A stretch of 36,828 nt of DNA, taken from Syntrophaceae bacterium UBA6078 (GTDB lineage: Bacteria; Desulfobacterota; Syntrophia; Syntrophales; UBA2210). This document shows positions 15,783 through 22,013 of the stretch, in pieces (within the stretch, counting starts at the first letter, position 1; each line of letters opens with the position of its first letter). The DNA lies in NCBI GenBank assembly GCA_002428735.1, contig DIXO01000024.1, positions 1 to 36,828 of the forward strand. The letters are read 5' to 3'. The translations under genes were made by a program, and so were the position numbers. Below the pieces are notes generated by a model. It saw only the letters and a list, made by a program, of their open reading frames with translations, was not told the DNA's origin and did no database searches.

Positions 15783-17813
15783 ATGGCCGCCGGAAAACTG
15801 TCCAAAACAAGAAATATAGGGATTATCGCCCACATCGATGCGGGAAAAACAACCGTAACGGAGCGAATCCTTTACTATACCGGCAAAACTCACAAGATCG
15901 GCGAAGTGCATGACGGCGAGGCGGTCATGGACTGGATGGCGCAGGAGCAGGAACGGGGGATAACCATAACCTCCGCCGTCACAACCTGCCTCTGGAAAGA
16001 CCATGAGATACATATCATTGATACCCCCGGCCATGTGGACTTTACCATAGAAGTAGAACGCTCCCTGCGGGTGCTCGACGGAGCGCTGGCCGTATTCTGC
16101 GCCGTGGGAGGAGTGGAACCGCAGTCTGAAACGGTATGGCACCAAGCGGACAAGTATCACGTTCCCAAGATAGCGTTCATCAACAAGATGGACCGGGTGG
16201 GGGCAGACTATCACGGCACTATCCAGATGATGAAGGAACGATTTTCTTCCCTGCCCCTCCCCATCCAGATACCCTGTGGAAGCAGCGAAACCTTTCGGGG
16301 GGTCATCGATCTTATCGGACAAAAATTGATTACCTGGGATGAAGGAACGCTCGGTCTTTCCTACACCACCTCGGAGATTCCCCCAGAGATGATCACCGAA
16401 ACGGAAACATACCGGGAGCGGCTGATCGAGACACTTGCAGAGATCGATGATGCGATTGCCGAGCACTATCTAGAGGGAACGGAGGTTGCGGAAGAAGATC
16501 TTATCGAATCGGTCAGGAAGGCGACTCTCTCTCTTAAAGTCGTTCCTGTTCTGTGCGGGACGGCCCTGCGCAACAAGGGCATTCAACCGGTCCTCGATGC
16601 TGTGATCCATTTTCTTCCCTCCCCCGAGGATATACCCCCCATAGAAGGAATCAACCCCGTTACGAAAGAGGTTGAAAAGCGCAGGAGCAGCCTGAAAGAG
16701 CCCCTCGCGGCACTGGCATTCAAGGTCATGCTGGATGAGGGGAGAAAGATCACCTATATGCGGATATACTCCGGCAAGATCAAATCCGGAGAGGACATCT
16801 ACAATGCGAGCAAGGGTAAAAAAGAGAAGGTATCGCGGCTCCTGAAGATGCATTCCAACAAGCGGGAACGCGTCAGCGAGGCCGGAGCCGGGGAAATCAT
16901 TGCCGTGGTGGGACTGAAGGAAACGTCCACCGGCGACACGATCTGTGATGAAGCCCATCCGATTATCCTCGAGCGGATCGAGTTCTATGACCCGGTCATT
17001 AGTCAGGCTATTGAGGCCAAGACACCGGGGGATCAGGAGCGACTTTTGTTTGCCCTCGAAAAGCTGGAAAGCGAAGACCCCACCCTCAAAATCAAATATG
17101 ACGATGAGACGGCGCAGACCATCATCTCCGGGATGGGGGAGCTTCACCTCGAGATCATCATCGACAGGCTTATACGGGAGTTTCACACCAACGTGAACAT
17201 CGGCAAACCGAAGGTTGTCTACCGGGAAACAATCGAAAAAGAGACGGAAGTGGAGGAGATATTCGACCGGAAACTGGGAGACAAGAAACACTTCGGGCAC
17301 GTCGTCCTGCACTTGGAGCCGGCCGAACGGGGGAAAGGACTCGTGGTAATGAATGGACTCGAGAGCAACATGATCCCGCCCGAGTTTCACGCAACAATAG
17401 AAGAGAGCATACGGGATGCGGCCCTCAGCGGTGTCATAGCCGGCTACCCTGTTGTCGATGTCATAGCACGGGTGATCGGGGGTTCGTTCAGGGAAGGGGA
17501 ATCAACGGAACTGGGCTATCGAATAGCCGCTTCAACAGCCTTTTCTAACGGATGTTCGCAGGCTCGCCCCCTCCTGCTGGAACCTATCGTGGAGGTGGAT
17601 ATCATCACACCGGGCGAATTCATGGGCGAGGTCATTGGAAACATCAACGCCAGAAAGGGGGAGGTGGAACGGATAAACCACAAAGATCCCGTCAGCGAGA
17701 TCAAGGCTCGTGTCCCCCTGAAGCAGATGTTCGGTTATTCGACCGACCTGAGGTCCCTGACCCAGGGAAGGGGCACCTTCTCCATGCGGTTCCTGAAGTA
17801 CGACAAGGCATGA
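15783..17813 (+). CDS. Elongation factor G paralogue (EF-G-like GTPase)
   Basis: This is a 676-residue translational GTPase. The G motifs are intact: AHIDAGKTT (16-24), DTPGHVD (from 80) and NKMDR (from 134). Switch I carries the RGITITSA sequence. Domains II to V follow in EF-G order, ending GYSTDLRSLTQGRGTFSMRFLKY, as in EF-G domain V. It is shorter than canonical EF-G (about 690-700) and is not in a ribosomal str operon (no rpsL, rpsG or tuf nearby). It is therefore probably a secondary copy that may act in ribosome recycling or a specialised state. Classical fusA cannot be ruled out without the rest of the genome. Confidence 0.88.
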   Translation: MAAGKLSKTRNIGIIAHIDAGKTTVTERILYYTGKTHKIGEVHDGEAVMDWMAQEQERGITITSAVTTCLWKDHEIHIIDTPGHVDFTIEVERSLRVLDGALAVFCAVGGVEPQSETVWHQADKYHVPKIAFINKMDRVGADYHGTIQMMKERFSSLPLPIQIPCGSSETFRGVIDLIGQKLITWDEGTLGLSYTTSEIPPEMITETETYRERLIETLAEIDDAIAEHYLEGTEVAEEDLIESVRKATLSLKVVPVLCGTALRNKGIQPVLDAVIHFLPSPEDIPPIEGINPVTKEVEKRRSSLKEPLAALAFKVMLDEGRKITYMRIYSGKIKSGEDIYNASKGKKEKVSRLLKMHSNKRERVSEAGAGEIIAVVGLKETSTGDTICDEAHPIILERIEFYDPVISQAIEAKTPGDQERLLFALEKLESEDPTLKIKYDDETAQTIISGMGELHLEIIIDRLIREFHTNVNIGKPKVVYRETIEKETEVEEIFDRKLGDKKHFGHVVLHLEPAERGKGLVVMNGLESNMIPPEFHATIEESIRDAALSGVIAGYPVVDVIARVIGGSFREGESTELGYRIAASTAFSNGCSQARPLLLEPIVEVDIITPGEFMGEVIGNINARKGEVERINHKDPVSEIKARVPLKQMFGYSTDLRSLTQGRGTFSMRFLKYDKA

Positions 17814-17837
17814 TCATCCCTTCGAGACGATTACGAT

Positions 17838-19955
17838 ATGAGTCCTGATTTCTTTTACTCCATTGAACGCATTCTGGGGTGCTTCTATCGCATCAGCGCA
17901 TTGGTAGCCGCCCCCTTGAGCTTCGAAGACACCCTGCAAGGTATTCTGGACGAAGCGGTGGATACCATGGGCTTTCACCGGGGAATCATATGCCTTCTGG
18001 ACGAGGAAAAAGAGAATCTTATCACCAAGGTCGTCAAGAATTATAATGCTGAAGAGACAACGCGAGCCTTTTCACAACGGTTGAACCTCGTACGACACGA
18101 CTGTTTTCTCACAAAAGTGGCAAAGACCGGCAATTACATCGTCCTTGAAGATTCTGAAACAGATCCCATGATTACAGCGACAGATCGTAAACTCACAAAC
18201 CTGTATGGGGGGAAGGGAGGGTTTTATTCAGCCTTTTGCGGCCCCCTCAAAATAGAGGACGTTGTTATAGGCATCATAGCCGTGTGGTACCAGAAAAAGG
18301 TCACCTTTCCACAGGAAGTCATCAGCACGCTCATGACCTTCGCGAACTATATCAGTGTGGTTATACATAACATACGGTTATTTCAAGGCAACAATCAAAA
18401 GATCAAACGACTCCTGCTGTTGCAGGAAGCGGTCACCCAGCTTAATTCAAGTTATGATCTTGATAGGATACACGAAACAGTTATAAACAATGCCCTCAAG
18501 ATAGGGGGGGCGGACAGGGCCCTCCTGCGCTTTCTCGATATGGAGAAAGGCTCCTGTTTGTTCAGCAATGGTGATAAGGTGTTCCTGGATGAACATAATA
18601 CATATGCCACGAAGATTGAAAACACCATCATCAGGAAGGCATTGGATGAGGAAACGATAATAGCACAAACCCCGGGCACTGATGCGGGGATGGCGCACGT
18701 CTTCGACGGCTACCCCTCCGAGATAGCCATTCCCCTCCGTATCCAGAGGAAGTTCAAGGGCATTCTGTGTCTCGGCAAGAAACAGGGCTGCTATTCACGC
18801 GATCAGAAAAGTCTTCTCGATATTCTTATCACCAACGCCGCCGTCTCCTATGACAGTGCGATCATGCACTCTCAATTGTCCCACGAGGCAGAATTCTTGA
18901 AGACGGAAGTTGAGATGCTCAAGAAGAAGGAAGACAAACTGCTGGGTTTTCACAATATTGTTGGAAGTTCCGGCAAGATGAAAGAGATATTCCAGATGAT
19001 CGAGGACGTTGCCCGGCACGATACCAGCATCCTGATACAGGGGGAGAGCGGTACGGGGAAGGAACTGATCGCGCGCGCTGTTCACCGCCAGAGTCCGAGG
19101 AAATTAAAGCCCTTTATTGAGGTGAACTGCGCCGCCATACCGGGGACGCTTCTGGAGAGTGAACTCTTCGGCTACGAGGCTGGCGCTTTCACCGATGCCA
19201 GGAAACGAAAGATAGGTCTCCTCGAACACGCAACCGGAGGAACTTTTCTCCTGGACGAGATCGGTGAAATGGACCCCTCCATACAGGCAAAATTTCTCAG
19301 GACCCTCGAAGAAAACCATATCCGCCGTCTTGGGGGGGTGGAAAATATTCCCATTGATGTGCGTTTTATATTTTCCACCAACAGGGACCTGACTCACATG
19401 GTCAGTGAGGGAGCCTTCCGGGAGGATCTTTTCTACCGGATCAGCGTCGTTCCTATCAAAATTCCACCTCTCAGGAATAGAATCGAAGACATCATGCCGC
19501 TGGCCTATCACTATATCGGGGAGTTCAACACAAAATTGAACAAAAGCGTCAAGGGATTTACAGCCGAGGCGGAGGGATTCCTTACGAGATATCAATGGCC
19601 GGGTAATGTGAGAGAACTGAAAAACATCATCGAACGAATCATGATCCTTCAAAGCGTAAGCAATCTGATTACCGCAGAGAACATTCCGGCAGAGATCAAG
19701 GCAGCGACACCCCGAACGATGGGAACGCACACCGGTGAGCTTTCCTTCCTGAGTGAGCCATATCCTGCGGATTATAGACATGCGATCGATGAATTGACAA
19801 AGAGGATCAAAAAGGAGATATTGGGAAAGGCGCTTGAGTTCAACCGCGGGAATAAGGCGGCGGCGGCGCGAAAGCTCGGTATCTCACGTTATACCCTTAT
19901 TCGTGAACTCAAAAAACTTGAATCAAGCATACCGCTCGAGATAGACACCCCATAA
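17838..19955 (+). CDS. sigma-54 enhancer-binding regulator: GAF-GAF-AAA+-Fis HTH
   Basis: This is a 705-residue transcription activator of sigma-54 RNA polymerase. Two GAF-type sensor domains (about 28-175 and 200-345) are followed by a short coiled coil (about 350-372) and an AAA+ ATPase. The ATPase shows NIVGSSGKMKEIFQ, Walker A GESGTGKE (402-409), ESELFGYE, Walker B GTFLLDEIGEM and the arginine-finger region REDLFYRISV. A Fis-type helix-turn-helix (about 665-700, NKAAAARKLGISRYTLIREL) ends the protein. The sigma-54 contact loop reads GAFTDA (449-454) instead of GAFTGA. No receiver domain is present, so a small molecule or redox signal at the GAF domains is likely. A -24/-12 promoter lies 237 bases downstream on the same strand and is an obvious candidate target. 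Confidence 0.95.
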   Translation: MSPDFFYSIERILGCFYRISALVAAPLSFEDTLQGILDEAVDTMGFHRGIICLLDEEKENLITKVVKNYNAEETTRAFSQRLNLVRHDCFLTKVAKTGNYIVLEDSETDPMITATDRKLTNLYGGKGGFYSAFCGPLKIEDVVIGIIAVWYQKKVTFPQEVISTLMTFANYISVVIHNIRLFQGNNQKIKRLLLLQEAVTQLNSSYDLDRIHETVINNALKIGGADRALLRFLDMEKGSCLFSNGDKVFLDEHNTYATKIENTIIRKALDEETIIAQTPGTDAGMAHVFDGYPSEIAIPLRIQRKFKGILCLGKKQGCYSRDQKSLLDILITNAAVSYDSAIMHSQLSHEAEFLKTEVEMLKKKEDKLLGFHNIVGSSGKMKEIFQMIEDVARHDTSILIQGESGTGKELIARAVHRQSPRKLKPFIEVNCAAIPGTLLESELFGYEAGAFTDARKRKIGLLEHATGGTFLLDEIGEMDPSIQAKFLRTLEENHIRRLGGVENIPIDVRFIFSTNRDLTHMVSEGAFREDLFYRISVVPIKIPPLRNRIEDIMPLAYHYIGEFNTKLNKSVKGFTAEAEGFLTRYQWPGNVRELKNIIERIMILQSVSNLITAENIPAEIKAATPRTMGTHTGELSFLSEPYPADYRHAIDELTKRIKKEILGKALEFNRGNKAAAARKLGISRYTLIRELKKLESSIPLEIDTP

Positions 19956-19964
19956 AAAGTGCGA

Positions 19965-19978
19965 TATACGAACGTATA
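19965..19978. promoter_or_regulatory. Dyad TATACG-AA-CGTATA, possible activator site
   Basis: A perfect 6-bp inverted repeat with a 2-base spacer sits 10 bases after the activator stop and about 245 bases upstream of the predicted sigma-54 start site. Enhancer-binding proteins bind dyads at such distances, but the assignment is inferred from position. Confidence 0.35.
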
Positions 19979-20038
19979 GTTCTAAATATGCACATACTGC
20001 CTATTTATAACCCCCTCCCGCTTTCCTTTGTCTCTTCT

Positions 20039-20059
20039 TTCGTGCGATAATGGCACGAA
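20039..20059. promoter_or_regulatory. Dyad TTCGTGC-N7-GCACGAA, candidate upstream activator site
   Basis: A perfect 7-bp inverted repeat (20039-20045 with 20053-20059) is centred about 170 bases upstream of the predicted sigma-54 transcription start. Form and distance match upstream activator sequences of NtrC-family regulators. An AT-rich stretch at 20151-20180 lies between it and the promoter, where DNA bending would help looping. Confidence 0.5.
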
Positions 20060-20191
20060 TCCACCGGGCCATTCATCCCAACACACACAATCCCAAGGCT
20101 CATACAACAGTTGTTTCCTCACGCCGTTCTTATAACCCGCTGATCTTGCTCCATAATAAAAATATCCCTATTTTTTTATGACATCTCATTC

Positions 20192-20207
20192 TGGCACTAT
20201 TGTTGCG
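20192..20207 (+). promoter_or_regulatory. sigma-54 (-24/-12) promoter
   Basis: TGGCAC (20192-20197), five bases, then TTGC (20203-20206) matches the TGGCAC-N5-TTGCW consensus everywhere except the last W (G at 20207). The GG and GC dinucleotides have the required spacing. Transcription would start near 20218 and run rightward into the hairpin region. It is followed by a strong terminator ending near 20722, which defines a unit of about 505 bases. Confidence 0.8.
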
Positions 20208-20262
20208 TAGCGAAAAGGCAAGCGGGCATTTTACATGATCTTGGATAAGAGATACGAGGTTC

Positions 20263-20472
20263 ATGGACAACTCAACCAAGAAATGTGAATCTGAACGGGA
20301 TGCTGGAGAAATAAGATCTGGCTCTCTCAAATCCGATACAAATGGCGATACAAATCAACCTGGCGTTTTTACTCCCTTGCAGCGTTCCCGAGAGGAAGGC
20401 GAAAAAGAAAAGGGCGCAAGGAAAGCCAGCTTGAGTGAAGAATTCTTTCTCTCGGACATATCGGGCGATTGA
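20263..20472 (+). CDS. Possible 69-residue hydrophilic protein in the sigma-54 unit
   Basis: The ORF begins 45 bases after the predicted transcript start, with a weak GAGG three bases before ATG. The product is very hydrophilic, rich in Ser, Glu, Lys, Arg and Asp, with no membrane segment or recognisable domain. It ends SLSEEFFLSDISGD just before hairpin 1. It may be a real small protein, or only the leader part of a non-coding RNA. I do not recognise it. Confidence 0.3.
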   Translation: MDNSTKKCESERDAGEIRSGSLKSDTNGDTNQPGVFTPLQRSREEGEKEKGARKASLSEEFFLSDISGD

Positions 20473-20481
20473 TGCTTTTTT

Positions 20482-20523
20482 GCCGGTGGGTGGTTTTACC
20501 TTCCCTCCTTTCCGCCCACCGGC
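20482..20523 (+). repeat. Hairpin 1 of the tandem pair
   Basis: The stem is GCCGGTGGGTGG (20482-20493) with CCGCCCACCGGC (20512-20523), 12 pairs including one T-G wobble. The 18-base loop at 20494-20511 reads TTTTACCTTCCCTCCTTT. Six C residues follow, then ATG at 20530, which opens a 15-codon frame without a ribosome-binding site. The loop would expose CCCUCCUUU, a match to the anti-Shine-Dalgarno end of 16S rRNA. Confidence 0.8.
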
Positions 20524-20569
20524 CCCCCCATGAATCCGGAGAACAATAGGTCAGACAGCAGATTTGAAA

Positions 20570-20611
20570 GTCGGTGAGCGGTTTTTTGTTCCCTCCTTTC
20601 CGCTCACCGAC
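20570..20611 (+). repeat. Hairpin 2 of the tandem pair
   Basis: The stem is GTCGGTGAGCGG (20570-20581) with CCGCTCACCGAC (20600-20611), 12 perfect pairs. The 18-base loop reads TTTTTTGTTCCCTCCTTT. Compared with hairpin 1, two base pairs have changed on both sides (C-G to T-A, G-C to A-T) and the T-G wobble is C-G. Every stem difference keeps pairing. Seven C residues and five T residues follow. Confidence 0.8.
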
Positions 20612-20641
20612 CCCCCCCTTTTTGCGGCACTGATTGAACCG

Positions 20642-20671
20642 AGAGACGGGGTACAGATCGTCTCTTTCTTT
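20642..20671 (+). terminator. Small terminator-like hairpin
   Basis: AGAGACG (20642-20648) pairs with CGTCTCT (20659-20665) and is followed by TTTCTT. It precedes the main terminator and may be a first, weaker stop or an extra structural element of the RNA. Confidence 0.4.
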
Positions 20672-20678
20672 ATATATC

Positions 20679-20722
20679 GGGCGGTATGGGATCATCAGTC
20701 CCCGTACCGCCCTGTTTTTTTT
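20679..20722 (+). terminator. Strong intrinsic terminator of the sigma-54 unit
   Basis: GGGCGGTATGGG (20679-20690) pairs with CCCGTACCGCCC (20701-20712), 12 pairs with one wobble and a 10-base loop. TG and then eight T residues (20715-20722) follow. It reads only rightward, since the leftward side has no T tract. That places a terminated rightward transcript in this otherwise gene-poor region. Confidence 0.85.
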
Positions 20723-20770
20723 ATAGATACCGTTTCAAAAAGAACCATCCCGTGCCACTATCATCATGCA

Positions 20771-21859
20771 TTAAAATCTGAAATACACAATGTCTCCGTC
20801 GGCAATGGGGTGATCCCTCCCCTCGACTCTCACGAAACCCCTTTCCCTCGCAGCGACAATGTCGCCTGCGCGCAGAAAATCCTCATAATGCAGAACTTCC
20901 GCCCGGATAAATCCCCGCTCCATGTCGGTGTGTATCTTTCCGGCTGCCCGGGATGCCGCGGTTCCTTCCGGAACCGTCCAGGCCCTGAGCTGTCCGCCTG
21001 CAGCCGTATAAAAAGTGATCAATCCCAAAAGATTATACCCTGCCTTGATCAGCGTCTGAAGGCCCGATTCGCGCAGACCAAGGTCTTCGAGAAATGCACG
21101 CCTGTCCTCCTCGGGAAGCGCCCCTATCTCCGCCTCCATATCGCCGCAGATAACAATCGCCTCCGAATGATCCACGCGTGCTATTTCCTCGACTGTCGCA
21201 ATATAGGAGCTTCCGGTGCGTAATTCCCCTTCGCCCACATTGGCAACGTACAAGACCTTTTTGGCCGTGAGAAGATTCAACTCTTTGAGAATCGATTCCT
21301 CGTCAGGGTTAAGATTGACACGTCGAGCAGGAACTCCTCTTCCCAGTGTTTCCCGCATCATCTGATACAGTGTCAGTGCGCCACCCTGTTCCTTGTCGCC
21401 CGCTTTTGTCGACTTCTCCAGCCTCTGCAAACGCCTTTCCACAGTTTCCAGATCAGCTAGGAGAAGCTCCGTGCCAACGACCTCTATGTCACGGGCAGGA
21501 TCTAAAACCCCATGAACGTGAGTCACATGAGGATTATCGAAACAGCGGACAATGTGTACGATGGCGTCCACATCCCGTATATTCCCGAGGAACTTGTTTC
21601 CCAATCCCTCGCCCCTGCTCGCTCCTTTGACCAGACCGGCAATATCGACAAACTCCATCGTCGTGAAGGTACGAGAGGAGGGATGAATGACGCTCGCAAT
21701 CTTTTCCAGCCGGTCATCGGGGACGGGAACAATGCCTATATTCGGATTAATGGTACAGAAAGGATAATTCGCCACCTCGGCGCCGGCAGCGGTGAGGGCG
21801 TTAAAAATGGTAGACTTGCCGACATTCGGAAGACCGATGATTCCACATCTGAAACCCAT
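20771..21859 (-). CDS. ychF: YchF/Obg-family redox-regulated ATPase
   Basis: YchF is a universally conserved P-loop NTPase that associates with ribosomes and prefers ATP. The 362-residue protein matches the E. coli length (363). G1 is GLPNVGKST (9-17), G3 is DIAGLVKGAS, and the nucleotide-specificity motif is NVGEG in YVANVGEG, the NxxE form that gives ATP preference. A C-terminal TGS-like domain ends with RVEGRDHPIADGDIVYFRF. The frame is open to 21988, but ATG 21859 starts the canonical MGFRCGIIGLPNVGKS and has GAGGA upstream. It follows the pth-hppA genes but is separated by a terminator, so it may have its own promoter. Confidence 0.96.
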   Translation of the reverse strand: MGFRCGIIGLPNVGKSTIFNALTAAGAEVANYPFCTINPNIGIVPVPDDRLEKIASVIHPSSRTFTTMEFVDIAGLVKGASRGEGLGNKFLGNIRDVDAIVHIVRCFDNPHVTHVHGVLDPARDIEVVGTELLLADLETVERRLQRLEKSTKAGDKEQGGALTLYQMMRETLGRGVPARRVNLNPDEESILKELNLLTAKKVLYVANVGEGELRTGSSYIATVEEIARVDHSEAIVICGDMEAEIGALPEEDRRAFLEDLGLRESGLQTLIKAGYNLLGLITFYTAAGGQLRAWTVPEGTAASRAAGKIHTDMERGFIRAEVLHYEDFLRAGDIVAARERGFVRVEGRDHPIADGDIVYFRF

Positions 21860-21940
21860 AAATTGGAATCCTCGCTGACAAAGGAAGCCGAGAAAACAAG
21901 CTGAAGAATTTGGCGGCGACTGTCCAAGACGATAGCATAG

Positions 21941-21979
21941 AGAAAAAGGAAGGTACCCCGGATCTTTTCCGGGGTACCT
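21941..21979 (-). terminator. Intrinsic terminator after hppA
   Basis: An 11-bp perfect stem (21969-21979 with 21951-21961) has a 7-base loop. On the minus strand it is followed by TTCCTTTTTCT. It lies 35 bases beyond the hppA stop and would separate ychF from the upstream genes. Confidence 0.8.
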
Positions 21980-22013
21980 GATGGTCAAGTTCCGCTTTCA
22001 AGCGAAAAGGATA

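Larger units (their letters stand above)
20218..20722 (+). ncRNA. Predicted sigma-54-dependent structured RNA with tandem hairpins
   Basis: The proposed transcript runs from the -24/-12 promoter to the T8 terminator. It contains two homologous 42-base hairpins (20482-20523 and 20570-20611), a further small hairpin (20642-20665) and the terminator stem. Hairpins 1 and 2 have 12-bp stems and equal 18-base CU-rich loops, and both are followed by a C tract. No conserved protein gene is recognised in the unit, so the RNA itself may be the product. The start, processing and size are inferred. Confidence 0.55.

Noticed and set aside
20530..20577. 15-codon frame after hairpin 1
   Set aside because: There is no ribosome-binding site, only a C tract before the ATG, and it ends inside hairpin 2; kept as a remark only.
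20482..20611. Tandem repeats as a minimal CRISPR array
   Set aside because: Only two copies, each a hairpin with an 18-base loop and sequence differences, and no cas genes. They are better explained as RNA elements.
21860..21988. 43-residue extension of ychF
   Set aside because: It runs into the hppA terminator region and lacks family similarity; MGFRCGIIGLPNVGKS at 21859 is the canonical start.
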